Made by a program: the position numbers and the translations under genes
Shown here: positions 36,269-44,988 of the stretch, piece by piece
How positions within the stretch are numbered: the stretch's first letter is position 1
How the letters are laid out: each line of letters opens with the position of its first letter
The notes under the pieces: generated by a model
What the model was told of the DNA's origin: nothing
The model's input: only the letters and a program-made list of their open reading frames with translations
The model's database searches: none
Assembly (NCBI RefSeq): GCF_026000115.1
Contig: NZ_AP026867.1
Location: forward strand, 7,417,001-7,481,000
From: Aureispira anguillae
GTDB lineage: Bacteria; Bacteroidota; Bacteroidia; Chitinophagales; Saprospiraceae
Reading direction: 5' to 3'
DNA length: 64,000 nucleotides

Positions 36269-36335
36269 ATTGGATTATTGCTGACAATATCTTGCACATC
36301 AGCAGAAACATCAATCTGTAATTTGGTGTTTAGGT

Positions 36336-37433
36336 TTATAGTTCACAAAATTGCTGCCAAGCTTTTTTTGTTAATGCAGCCGTTAAATTTTCGATATAAT
36401 AGGCTCCAGAAGCAGGATCAATTACTCGATTTAGGTAACTTTCAGATTGCAATAAGTGTTGTACGTTACGAGCAATCCTACGAGTAAAATCATCGGCTTG
36501 GTTTAAGCCACTACAAGGACGAACATAGATACTATTAACACCAGCAATCGCCGATGCCATTGCTTGTGTTGTGGCTGTGATCATATTCCAATACTGATTT
36601 TCATGCTGGTCACTTAGCGTTGATGCATGAAGGGTAGGGAATAATGCTTTAGGAGCTTGATAAGCCTCTAATAAGCCAAGCCAAAGTCGTTTGAAGGCTC
36701 TAATACTAGAAAGTTCAACAAAGTAATGTTCTCCAATATTAAATTCAAAACGTAAAAGATGTGTAACTTGTTCTATATTCATTCCTTTATCCAATAAAAA
36801 AAGTATCCATTGATTGGCCGTATCAATCGCTTGGCTCAAACTTGTACTGGAAGAATTGGGGATTGCGATCGTAATCAATTTTAGATTTGGAATTGCTGTA
36901 GCACAAAAATCAGAACAGAGCAAAAGTTCCTCTTTTGTAATATTACCAAAATCACAGCTGCCATTAAGGGCTTGGGCATTGGTGATTTGGGCTAGATGCT
37001 CCAAAAACACCTTTGTATTGGAAAGAAGGGCGGCTCCTTTAAAATGTATATGAACCAAATCCAGCAATACCCCCTTTAATAATAAAGATAATTCGTTAAG
37101 ACTGGGAAAGTGTTCAAAATTTAGAATTAGCGCATTAGCTCCTTTGGATAAAGCATCTAGGATTAATTGATTGACTGTTGAATAATCTGAAGGCGTTTGA
37201 ATCAAAAAGGCTTCACATATATTCCAGTTGTTATTGATGGCTAAATCTGCACTGCCTAAATATTGAGTAGTCGTGGTTGCTTGGCGATGAACGGGTGAGA
37301 TAACAAGCTCATCTTCGATTTCCCAATTTAAACTATCTACTGGTTTGCCTTTCAAAAATTTCTCAATAGCAGCCAACCAATCTTCAGTTGTTACAGCTTC
37401 AAATTCTTGAAATAGATTCTGTGTATGTTCCAT
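36336..37433 (-). CDS. Methylmalonyl-CoA mutase small-subunit-like protein, short form
   Basis: Resembles the TIM-barrel domain of methylmalonyl-CoA mutase, which interconverts succinyl-CoA and methylmalonyl-CoA. Recognisable parts are the start NLFQEFEAVTTEDWLAAIEKFLKG and the late barrel segment ARNVQHLLQSESYLNRVIDPASG followed by YYIENLTAALTKKAW. The stop comes right after WQQFCEL, where full-length subunits continue into the linker and B12-binding domain. At 365 residues (372 from the upstream ATG at 37454) it is clearly shorter than the 450-650 typical of small subunits. No large subunit (mutB) or ArgK/MeaB gene lies nearby. It may be a natural minimal small subunit whose partner is elsewhere, or a decayed copy; the frame has no internal break. 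Confidence 0.72.
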   Translation of the reverse strand: MEHTQNLFQEFEAVTTEDWLAAIEKFLKGKPVDSLNWEIEDELVISPVHRQATTTTQYLGSADLAINNNWNICEAFLIQTPSDYSTVNQLILDALSKGANALILNFEHFPSLNELSLLLKGVLLDLVHIHFKGAALLSNTKVFLEHLAQITNAQALNGSCDFGNITKEELLLCSDFCATAIPNLKLITIAIPNSSSTSLSQAIDTANQWILFLLDKGMNIEQVTHLLRFEFNIGEHYFVELSSIRAFKRLWLGLLEAYQAPKALFPTLHASTLSDQHENQYWNMITATTQAMASAIAGVNSIYVRPCSGLNQADDFTRRIARNVQHLLQSESYLNRVIDPASGAYYIENLTAALTKKAWQQFCEL

Positions 37434-37741
37434 ATTTGTGATTTCCTTTGTCATAACTTATTTCTATTCCTTACTAGAACGTCTATTTTAGTTTCGTATG
37501 TAGATTAAACACAAAGAGTAGATCAATTTTTCGTTAAATGACAAAGTTCAAATTTGTGTAGAATTATCATCAATTGTTTTATAAAAAAGTTAACTTTTGC
37601 TATGTTGCTTTATCTTTAAATCTAAGGGGAATTCTCATATCAACTTTGATCAGCAAAAATACAAATTCTTATGGAATTGAAAAAGTTTTCTTTGATTAGT
37701 TTATAATACAAAAATTATTGTTTTGGAGTATAATTTATTGG

Positions 37742-37775
37742 TTGTTAAGTTTTTGTATGTTTGTTGCTATCTTTG
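37742..37775 (+). promoter_or_regulatory. Candidate promoter in the 846 bp gap upstream of the nucleotidyltransferase
   Basis: TTG at 37742-37744, 23 bp, then TATCTTTG at 37768-37775. It would leave a leader of over 500 nt before 38301. An unannotated RNA in this gap is possible but I see no open frame. Confidence 0.35.
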
Positions 37776-37886
37776 TCATTTCTACAAATAAAAAGATTAA
37801 AAGTTTAATCTTAAACGTATACTTTTTTAAGTCAGATAATGTTGGTTTTTTTGTATTATAAGGGGATAAAAAACGATTAGATTCTT

Positions 37887-37913
37887 TTGCCCTTGACAAA
37901 AGCGTTAAATTTG
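37887..37913 (+). promoter_or_regulatory. Second candidate promoter upstream of the nucleotidyltransferase
   Basis: TTG at 37887-37889 and TAAATTTG at 37906-37913 with a 16 bp spacer, slightly short for the consensus. A TTGACA string overlaps the spacer. Confidence 0.35.
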
Positions 37914-38023
37914 CTTTAACCTAACGCAAATTGAAGTTAATGTATTTTTGAAATTTGAGCGAAACGGCTATTGGATTCAGTGGAAAAGAATCAAATGTAT
38001 TCTTAGGTTATTAAAAATAAACG

Positions 38024-38162
38024 ATGTACAGGGCAAACTATATCAGGAGCAAAGCGGTCTAGCATCTAAGATCGAAACATAGTTTTAGCTTAAACGGTAC
38101 TTTATAAGTATCCTTTATCTGTTTAGCTTGCTTTGCTCGTGGGCACTTTGTTTTATAGTTTG
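38024..38162. repeat. Palindromic repeat sharing sequence with the right end of the window
   Basis: Nested inverted arms: CAAACTATA at 38034-38042 with TATAGTTTG at 38154-38162, and AGCAAAGC at 38048-38055 with GCTTTGCT at 38130-38137. ATGTACAGGGCAAACTA at 38024-38040 recurs exactly at 63875-63891. The 22 bp at 38130-38151 match 63895-63916 in inverted orientation with one mismatch. Confidence 0.6.
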
Positions 38163-38300
38163 TCTTATACTCAGAAAAATAAAATAAACATTTTTAGATA
38201 AAATAGACTTTATTGCGAAACAGAATTGATAAAATGCATTCGTATCACGTCTAATCTATAGATAGCTATTGGGTTGTCTTAATGAAAAAAAAAATAGATA

Positions 38301-39299
38301 ATGAAAGCTGTTATTCCAGTTGCAGGAGTTGGAACCCGTTTAAGACCACATACTTATACTCAACCTAAGCCACTTATTCCCGTGGCAGGAAAGACCTTAA
38401 TTGCTTCTATTATAGATCAGTTAGTGGCAGAAGGAGGAATAACAGAATTTATTTTAGTCATTGGTTATTTGGGGGATAAAATAAGGAACTATATAGAGGC
38501 TCGTTACCCTGACTTGGATATAACGTTTGTTTATCAAGAAGCGAGGCTGGGATTGGGACATGCTATGTATACTGCAATTTCGGCCTATGAGGATTCGGAA
38601 GAAATTTTAATTGTATTAGGAGATACTATTTTTGAGGGGAATCTCAAAACCCTAATGCAGCAACCTAATTCTTGCTTGGGGGTAAAAAAAGTGGACGATC
38701 CAAGGGAATTTGGGGTTGTAGAATTGGGAGATGACGGGTACATCAGGCGTGTTGTCGAAAAGCCTCGTATCCCAAAATCAAACATGGCATTAGTGGGCTT
38801 GTACAAAATATCAGAAGTTGCGGATTTTATAGAGGCCTTAAAATATATTGTAGACAATAATATTTTAACGATTGATGAATATCAGCTGAGTGATGCGTTA
38901 ATGAGAATGGTTGAAATGGGCGTGAAGTTTACTACTTTTGAGGTAGACAATTGGTATGACTGTGGTAAAAAAGATATTTTGTTGGATACCAATGCAATGT
39001 TGCTGAGACGGCAAGGGAATGCTTCAGAAAATATTCCTGCCTTCGAAAATACAATTATCGTTCATCCTGTCAGTATTGGAGAAAACTGCCAAATCAAAAA
39101 TTCTATCATTGGTCCAAATGTTTGTATCGGTGATCATTCCGTGTTAAATTATGCGATTGTTAGCGATTCTATCATAGGTAGTTATGCGCTAATAGAAGAG
39201 GCTGTACTCCAAAAATCAATTATTGGTAGCGATGCCTCCATCAAAGGGTTAAGTTTAAGTTTGAATATTGGTGATAATACAGAAATAGATTTTTCATAA
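38301..39299 (+). CDS. Sugar-phosphate nucleotidyltransferase with left-handed beta-helix domain
   Basis: Cytosolic enzyme that activates a sugar 1-phosphate with an NTP, probably glucose-1-phosphate thymidylyl- or uridylyltransferase type. The pyrophosphorylase signature is at the N-terminus (PVAGVGTRLRPHTYTQPKPL). GDTIFEG near residue 107 holds the metal-binding Asp, and VVEKPRIPKSNMALVGLY and NWYDCGK follow. From about residue 250, hexapeptide-type repeats (IGENCQI, IGPNVCIGDHSVL, IIGSYALIEEAV, IIGSDASI) form a left-handed beta-helix, as in long-type thymidylyltransferases and GlmU-like proteins. Length 332. No other sugar-nucleotide gene is adjacent, so the product cannot be fixed. The M20 dipeptidase follows at 77 bp. 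Confidence 0.85.
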   Translation: MKAVIPVAGVGTRLRPHTYTQPKPLIPVAGKTLIASIIDQLVAEGGITEFILVIGYLGDKIRNYIEARYPDLDITFVYQEARLGLGHAMYTAISAYEDSEEILIVLGDTIFEGNLKTLMQQPNSCLGVKKVDDPREFGVVELGDDGYIRRVVEKPRIPKSNMALVGLYKISEVADFIEALKYIVDNNILTIDEYQLSDALMRMVEMGVKFTTFEVDNWYDCGKKDILLDTNAMLLRRQGNASENIPAFENTIIVHPVSIGENCQIKNSIIGPNVCIGDHSVLNYAIVSDSIIGSYALIEEAVLQKSIIGSDASIKGLSLSLNIGDNTEIDFS

Positions 39300-39376
39300 A
39301 AGTCCGATTTAGGATCATTTAACAAGTGACATTGTGAAGTATTCTTTGGACTATACAATTAGAACATCTTATAGAA

Positions 39377-40768
39377 ATGGAACAGTTAAAAGCTTATCAA
39401 GAGGCAAATAAACAGCGTTATTTAGATGAATTATTAGATTTATTGCGAATACCTTCTGTTAGTGCAGATTCTAAGTTTGAAGCAGATGTGATACAAACGG
39501 CTGAATTTATCAAAGAAAAATTGATTGAAGCAGGAGCGGATAATGTAGAAATTTGTGAAACAGCAGGGTACCCTATTGTTTATGGGGACAAAATTATAGA
39601 TCCTAATTTACCCACAGTTTGTGTATATGGGCATTATGATGTGCAGCCTGCTGATCCAATCGAATTATGGGAGTCTGGGCCATTTGACCCTGTGATCAAA
39701 AAAACGGATATACATCCTGATGGAGCTATCTTTGCTCGTGGTGCTTGCGATGACAAAGGGCAAATGTATATGCACGTTAAAGCATTTGAAAGCATGATGG
39801 CAAATAATGCTTTGCCTTGCAATATTAAGTTTATGATAGAAGGAGAAGAAGAAATTGGTTCTCCTAGTTTAGGACCTTTTATTCGAGCTAATGCAGATAA
39901 ATTTGCTTGTGATGTTATTTTAGTTTCGGATACAGGGATGATTGCCAATGATGTGCCTTCTATTTGCACAGGATTGCGTGGCTTGAGTTATGTAGAAGTA
40001 GAAGTAGTGGGACCCAATAGAGATTTGCATTCTGGAATTTATGGTGGAGCAGTGGGCAATCCCGCTAATGTATTGGCTAAGATGATTGCTTCTTTGCACG
40101 ACGAAAATGGTCACATTACAGTAGAGGGGTTTTATGATGATGTAGAAACCGTATCGGATGAAGAACGGGAAGCAATGAACAAAGCTCCTTTCTCGCTAGA
40201 AGTCTATAAAGAACATTTAGATATTGACGCAGTACAAGGAGAAAAGGGATATACGACACTTGAACGTGGCTCTATTCGCCCTACATTGGATGTCAATGGA
40301 ATCTGGAGTGGTTATATAGGAGAGGGAGCCAAGACGGTATTGCCCTCAAAGGCAAATGCTAAGATTTCTATGCGTTTGGTGCCCAATCAAGATTCTGAAA
40401 CGATCACTAGACTGTTTAAAGAACACTTTGAAAAAATAGCTCCTGATTCTGTCAAAGTAACCGTAACGCCTCATCATGGTGGCGAACCTGTAGTAACACC
40501 TACAACAGGGATTGCTTATCAAGCTGCGGACAAAGCTTACCAAGCTACCTTTGGAACGGCTGCTATTCCTCAACGTTCTGGTGGATCTATTCCAATTGTG
40601 GCAATGTTTGAAGAAGTATTGGGGGTAAAAACTATTTTGATGGGATTTGGCTTAAATTCAGATGCCATACATTCTCCCAATGAGCATTATGGTTTGTTCA
40701 ATTATTATAAAGGAATAGAAACCATACCTTACTTTTATCAATATTTTACAGAAATGTCTGCTCAATAG
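39377..40768 (+). CDS. M20 family dipeptidase (CNDP-like metallopeptidase)
   Basis: Cytosolic zinc dipeptidase of the M20 family, 463 residues. The two-zinc site is complete: H86 in CVYGHYDVQP with the helper Asp two residues on (D88), D125 in GACDDKGQ, the catalytic Glu pair in EGEEEIGS (about 157-159), D185 in VSDTG, and the late His in IHSPNEH. A lid or dimerisation domain sits between about residues 205 and 360, with DLHSGIYGG as the conserved stretch of the CNDP-like subgroup. Substrates are probably dipeptides, which fits the two peptide importers elsewhere in the window. It follows the nucleotidyltransferase at 77 bp and ends before a bidirectional hairpin. Confidence 0.9.
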   Translation: MEQLKAYQEANKQRYLDELLDLLRIPSVSADSKFEADVIQTAEFIKEKLIEAGADNVEICETAGYPIVYGDKIIDPNLPTVCVYGHYDVQPADPIELWESGPFDPVIKKTDIHPDGAIFARGACDDKGQMYMHVKAFESMMANNALPCNIKFMIEGEEEIGSPSLGPFIRANADKFACDVILVSDTGMIANDVPSICTGLRGLSYVEVEVVGPNRDLHSGIYGGAVGNPANVLAKMIASLHDENGHITVEGFYDDVETVSDEEREAMNKAPFSLEVYKEHLDIDAVQGEKGYTTLERGSIRPTLDVNGIWSGYIGEGAKTVLPSKANAKISMRLVPNQDSETITRLFKEHFEKIAPDSVKVTVTPHHGGEPVVTPTTGIAYQAADKAYQATFGTAAIPQRSGGSIPIVAMFEEVLGVKTILMGFGLNSDAIHSPNEHYGLFNYYKGIETIPYFYQYFTEMSAQ

Positions 40769-40783
40769 GAATTCTTAAAATAA

Positions 40784-40820
40784 TAGGAGAAGTTGAGCAA
40801 AAACGCCTCAACTTCTCCTA
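40784..40820. terminator. Bidirectional hairpin between the dipeptidase and DUF2461 genes
   Basis: TAGGAGAAGTTGAG at 40784-40797 pairs fully with CTCAACTTCTCCTA at 40807-40820. The two flanking genes converge here. No strong T tract, so termination strength is uncertain. Confidence 0.7.
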
Positions 40821-40851
40821 CTTGCTGTTTTGATAACGAACCAATGCGGGT

Positions 40852-41541
40852 CTAAGCTTCTTTTTCTGCTTCCATGGCTGCCGAAAAGAACTGATTCCAA
40901 GCCCTTCCTATTTTGTAATGGTTCAGCACCCAATCCATCAAATCCTCTCTCAACAACAGAGACTCATTGTCTGTATATTCGGCCATAAAATAGAACTGTT
41001 TATTGGCAATTAGAGGCTGTATAGCATGGGCTTCTTTAAATGCTTTGGGAATGCGTTTAATTTGTTCTCCCTGAATCGTACCATATAATCGTTGAAATGC
41101 TGGATCGGCTAATAACTCCTGTACCTGTTTAGGATTTTTAGCGATATGCTCACGAATCAATAATAAATTTTCTTTATCAGGCTTATACATACCACCCCCT
41201 AGCCAAACTTCGCCTACTCCAAATTGAATATACAAACCTGGAATTTGCATATTTTTGCGTCCAGCTTGTGAAATAACGGCGCTACGATGCAATTTATAAG
41301 GTGTTTTATCTTTTGAAAAACGAATATCTCGATTAATCCTAAAAACAGCATTCTTGACTTCCAGATCTAGTGTTGAGTCATATTGTGTTCGAATATTTTG
41401 TATTAAATCGGTTAGAAATCTAGCAAAGGCTTGTTTGACTTCTTTTTCATAGGTTTTTTTATGCTCATGGAACCAATCTTTGTGATTATTGGCTGCTAAA
41501 CCCTTAAAAAAATTGTTGAACCCTTCAGTGAAATATTGCAT
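40852..41541 (-). CDS. DUF2461 (TIGR02453) family protein
   Basis: A 229-residue protein of the DUF2461 family, widespread in Bacteroidota and Proteobacteria and of unknown biochemical function. The recognisable segments are FFKGLAANNHKDWFHEHKKTY at the N-terminus, RINRDIRFSKDKTPYKLH in the middle, and GLYIQFGVGEVWLGGGMYKPD. The conserved basic and aromatic residues of these segments suggest a binding or catalytic site, but none has been assigned. No signal peptide or membrane segment, so it is cytosolic. It converges with the dipeptidase and stands alone. Start ATG at 41539-41541. Confidence 0.88.
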   Translation of the reverse strand: MQYFTEGFNNFFKGLAANNHKDWFHEHKKTYEKEVKQAFARFLTDLIQNIRTQYDSTLDLEVKNAVFRINRDIRFSKDKTPYKLHRSAVISQAGRKNMQIPGLYIQFGVGEVWLGGGMYKPDKENLLLIREHIAKNPKQVQELLADPAFQRLYGTIQGEQIKRIPKAFKEAHAIQPLIANKQFYFMAEYTDNESLLLREDLMDWVLNHYKIGRAWNQFFSAAMEAEKEA

Positions 41542-41710
41542 ATTATTGAGAGGATAAGTATGGATAAAATTGATGGACTAAAAACCTATTAAAGATACTA
41601 GATTATTTGAAAAAAGGAAAGGGATAATAAGTTAAATCTGATGTGAAATTGAGATGTCGATAGAATTATCGATTTGGAAGATTATACCGTTTTTTTTCTT
41701 TGATTTAGGT

Positions 41711-41718
41711 TATTTTTG
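41711..41718 (+). promoter_or_regulatory. -7 box upstream of the LytS/LytTR cluster
   Basis: TATTTTTG at 41711-41718, 53 bp before the membrane-protein ATG. The -33 element is not clear, so this is a partial match. Confidence 0.35.
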
Positions 41719-41771
41719 TGTTATAAATTACCTTTAGATAGTTCACGACTATCAATAAAAATCAATAGTAT

Positions 41772-42776
41772 ATGAAAGCACTTAGGTTATCTAGCGTATG
41801 GATTTTTTTAGGTCCAGCAATTATTTTGTTTAGTGCCGTTATTATTGCTTTAGCGTTTCCTCTAGACAATGCTTTGGCATTTGGAATTACTGCTGATTTA
41901 ACGTTAACAGCGCCGTTCGTTTATTTTTGCCTAATTTATGGTCGGAATATCCCAAAAACAACGGTAGCTCCTGTTTTAATAATTGGACTTATAATTGGAA
42001 CTTTGGTTTTGCCACAAGAGCATCAAATGTATCTTAATGGAATAAAAAAATGGCTACTTCCATTGATAGAAATACTTGTCTTAATTGTAATCGTAAGCAA
42101 ACTTTATCAAGCACGAAAAATTTATAAGGCAAGTCCCCAAACTGATTTTTATAGCCGTTTATTGGCGGTAACACAGACCTTATTTCCTGCTCGAATAAGT
42201 TATTTTATGGCAGCTGAATTGAGCATCCCTTATTATTGTTTGGGGAGCTGGCGCCCTTTAAAATTAGAAGCGCATCAATTTTCTTATCACAAGAAAAACG
42301 GCAGCATTACCTTGTTGTGGGGGCTAATTCTGTTGTTAGTTGTTGAAACAATCGCTTTTCATTTTTTATTGGCCTTATGGAGAGAATGGATTGCATGGAT
42401 CGTGACGATTTTGAGCGTTTATACCTGCTTGCAGGTACTTAGTTTAATCAGAAGTATGGCAAAAAGACCCCTTGAAATTCATGGTCAAAAGCTATGGTTA
42501 AAATATGGAACATTAGGAGAGGCAGAGGTATCTTTAGCGAATATTAAACAAGTTAGTAATTATAATAAAACTAAGCCGATAGAAGGAGCGATTTATTTGT
42601 CTCCTCTTGGAGATATGGAATACCCCAACTTGTGCCTAGAATTTGAAACTCCCATTATTGTTAGGGGGGCTTTGGGAAGGCAGAAAGAGGCTAAACACTT
42701 GTTATTATTTGTAGACGAGTGGCAGGCTTTTAGGACAAGGATAGAACATTCAAAACAAGAACAAAGCAACGAATGA
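41772..42776 (+). CDS. Multi-pass membrane protein of unknown function linked to a two-component system
   Basis: A 334-residue integral membrane protein I do not recognise. Hydrophobic helices are visible at about residues 10-30, 36-56, 70-82, 92-112 and 178-220 (two helices with LLWGLILLLVVETIAF and WIAWIVTILSVYT). A cytosolic-type C-terminal domain from about 235 has beta-rich PH-like character (LEIHGQKLWLKYGTLGEAEVSLANIKQV). Its stop overlaps the histidine kinase start by four bases (ATGA), so the two are translationally coupled, and it probably senses or transmits the signal for the kinase or is its partner. Start ATG at 41772 follows a TATTTTTG box. Confidence 0.75.
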   Translation: MKALRLSSVWIFLGPAIILFSAVIIALAFPLDNALAFGITADLTLTAPFVYFCLIYGRNIPKTTVAPVLIIGLIIGTLVLPQEHQMYLNGIKKWLLPLIEILVLIVIVSKLYQARKIYKASPQTDFYSRLLAVTQTLFPARISYFMAAELSIPYYCLGSWRPLKLEAHQFSYHKKNGSITLLWGLILLLVVETIAFHFLLALWREWIAWIVTILSVYTCLQVLSLIRSMAKRPLEIHGQKLWLKYGTLGEAEVSLANIKQVSNYNKTKPIEGAIYLSPLGDMEYPNLCLEFETPIIVRGALGRQKEAKHLLLFVDEWQAFRTRIEHSKQEQSNE

Positions 42777-43825
42777 AAACCAAAAACGTATTTCTAATTC
42801 ACCTGATATTATGGCTGGTTTTTGTGCTGCCCATTAGCTCTGCTTCTATTTTTGTATTCAAAGTAAATCCAGAGCTAATTTGGTCTATCTATCCAGCGGC
42901 AACTTGGGCTTATATCGTTACCGATACCATTTATAATATCCTCAGTTTTGGAGTCTCTTTTTACCTCTTTTATTTTTTTGTATTTAAATGGCTGTTTTTA
43001 TCCCCCCTTACAAAGATAAATTGGCTAAAGAGTCTCGGCTTGTTTTTGGGAGAGTATATATTAGAACTTCTAATTATGGAACAAGTTTATCCACCAGATG
43101 TTGCCTATCCAGACATTATGGTTGGGATAGAGGTTACGATGCTGATATGGTTGCTGTTTCGTTTGGGGTTGGCGATAGGGGCAAGGGCTTTGATAGAGTA
43201 TATCAACGAACGAAATCAACGAAAAAAATTAGAGCAATTTAATTTTCAGAGCGAATTATCCTTGTTTAGAGCGCAGGTAAATCCTCACTTTTTGTTTAAT
43301 ACGCTCAACAATATCGATGCCTTAATCTACACAAATCCTGACCAAGCTTCTGCCACGCTCATCAAATTATCTAAACAAATGCGTTATCTGCTTTATGATT
43401 CTAATACAGAGCAGATTGATCTAGGCTCAGAGATAGAATTTATTCAAAACTATATCGATTTGGAACGAATTCGTCTTAAAAATAAAAAATTTGTATTGTT
43501 GAAAACCAGCGGAAATCTGGAAGGAATTAGAGTGGCACCAATGCTTTTTATTGCTTTTGTTGAGAATGCTTTTAAACATTGTAAGAATCGAGAAAAAGAC
43601 AATGGTTTGCAGATTGAATTAAGGGTTGAGGAAGAAACATTGGTTTTTGAGTGTGAGAATGATTATGACGAAATAGTGTCCAACCAAAATGTAAAATATA
43701 GCGGTGTAGGATTAGATTTGGTAAAAAAGCGTTTAGATTTGATCTATGGAGCAAATTATCAATTAACTATTAATTCAGCCGATAATCGTTATAAGGTACA
43801 ATTGACTTTGCCCTTGTCTTATTGA
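42773..43825 (+). CDS. LytS-type sensor histidine kinase
   Basis: Inner-membrane sensor kinase of the LytS/YehU class, 350 residues. The N-terminal 150 residues have four hydrophobic helices. The kinase core shows RAQVNPHFLFNTLNNI with the phosphorylated His172, the N-box VENAFKHC with N265, and a G-box GVGLDLVKKRL near residue 310. These are hallmarks of the His_kinase/HATPase pair in this family. It overlaps the upstream membrane protein by four bases and is followed 34 bp later by a LytTR response regulator, its near-certain partner. The signal is unknown; in Bacteroidota such systems often control envelope or metabolite transport genes. Confidence 0.92.
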   Translation: MKTKNVFLIHLILWLVFVLPISSASIFVFKVNPELIWSIYPAATWAYIVTDTIYNILSFGVSFYLFYFFVFKWLFLSPLTKINWLKSLGLFLGEYILELLIMEQVYPPDVAYPDIMVGIEVTMLIWLLFRLGLAIGARALIEYINERNQRKKLEQFNFQSELSLFRAQVNPHFLFNTLNNIDALIYTNPDQASATLIKLSKQMRYLLYDSNTEQIDLGSEIEFIQNYIDLERIRLKNKKFVLLKTSGNLEGIRVAPMLFIAFVENAFKHCKNREKDNGLQIELRVEEETLVFECENDYDEIVSNQNVKYSGVGLDLVKKRLDLIYGANYQLTINSADNRYKVQLTLPLSY

Positions 43826-43859
43826 TCGGGCGTTTATAGATACATAAATAATCTTGGAG

Positions 43860-44558
43860 ATGAAAATTAACTGTATTATAATAGAAGATGAGCCCTTGGC
43901 TAGCAAAAAATTAAGCACTTTTATTGAACGGCTGCCAGCCCTAAACTTATTGCAAAGCTTTGACAATGCTTTATCAGCAATCGATTTTATTTCCTCTAAT
44001 CGTATTGATTTAATCTTTTTAGACATCCAAATGGAGCAATTGACAGGGATCGAATTTTTGGAAAGCGTACAAACAAATGCCCAAGTTATTATTACAACGG
44101 CTTATAGTGAGTTTGCTTTAAAAGGTTATGAATTACGTGTATCGGATTATTTGCTCAAGCCCTATTCTTTTAGTCGATTTGTACAGGCAATTGATAAAAT
44201 AACCATCCAACATCAGTTGTTGCAACCTGGTCGGGAAGAAAAAGATTTTATTTTTGTCAAAACAGAATATAGGGTAGAAAGGGTCAACCTAAACGATATT
44301 CTTTATATAGAAGGAATGAAAGATTATTTGCGTTTGGTGACAACAATGGGAAATATTATGACCTTGCAGCGATTCAAAACCTATGAAGCTTATTTGCCAG
44401 CGCATCAGTTTGCACGAGTGCATAAATCGTATATTGTTGCCATAGCCAAAATAGAAAGCATCGAACGCAATCGAATAAAAATCGGCGATCAACGGATTCC
44501 AATTAGTGAGACCTATCGAGAACGGTTCAATAAATTATTGGAAGGAAAGCGTTTTTAA
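43860..44558 (+). CDS. LytTR family response regulator
   Basis: Cytosolic DNA-binding response regulator, 232 residues from the ATG at 43860 (the frame reads upstream only to a TTG at 43854). The receiver domain (about 1-118) has the acidic pair ED at 9-10, the phospho-acceptor D55 in LIFLDIQM, and the switch segments TTAYSEFAL and LLKPYSF. The C-terminal LytTR domain (about 138-230) includes RVNLNDILYIEGMKDYLRL and FARVHKSYIVAIAKIESI, the beta-rich fold that binds direct repeats of about 9-10 bp. It forms an operon with the LytS kinase 34 bp upstream. Its targets are not evident from the window. Confidence 0.93.
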   Translation: MKINCIIIEDEPLASKKLSTFIERLPALNLLQSFDNALSAIDFISSNRIDLIFLDIQMEQLTGIEFLESVQTNAQVIITTAYSEFALKGYELRVSDYLLKPYSFSRFVQAIDKITIQHQLLQPGREEKDFIFVKTEYRVERVNLNDILYIEGMKDYLRLVTTMGNIMTLQRFKTYEAYLPAHQFARVHKSYIVAIAKIESIERNRIKIGDQRIPISETYRERFNKLLEGKRF

Positions 44559-44697
44559 GGATGGGGAATTTTCTTATCCATTAAGGTTGAGATGGTGTTT
44601 TGCGTTACTCAGCACATTATTTGTATCTTGTATAAACTTTCTCGATGTTTTGCTAAATTTAGCAGACTTTTGGTTGAGAAACGAATTTTATAGGCTA

Positions 44698-44970
44698 AGA
44701 AGTTGTTAAAAAATGATCTTAACACCTGCGATCCAACCATAGCAGCCATCGGATCGGCAGCTATTTTTAGCCCCGTAGCTGCTTCGCAGTTCACAACACA
44801 CAAAGTCTATCAGACTTTGTGTTAGTTCATAGCTACGAAACAAAAAACGAGCTTTCGAGCTGGCTTAATGTTAGTACATTAATGGACTAAGCCGATAACT
44901 ACTAGCTTTGATCTCGAACTTTTATCATGAACATCGTGAATAAAATCAACAACATTTTTAAACAACTTCT
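44698..44970. mobile_element. MITE-like element with AGAAGTTGTTAAAAAATG inverted ends
   Basis: AGAAGTTGTTAAAAAATG at 44698-44715 and CATTTTTAAACAACTTCT at 44953-44970 are inverted copies with one mismatch (17 of 18). Length 273 bp. The inside is packed with hairpins: ACACAAAGTCT/AGACTTTGTGT near 44800, a GCAGCTA/TAGCTGC pair and a GCTTAAT/ATTAATGG... AAGC region. No coding capacity or transposase. It fills the gap between the response regulator and the next lipoprotein gene. I could not identify a target-site duplication. Confidence 0.65.
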
Positions 44971-44988
44971 AACAATAAAATCAACAGG

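Noticed and set aside
44609-44803. Minus-strand frame of 64 codons before the 273 bp element
   Set aside because: Crosses the element end and is not protein-like; treated as chance.
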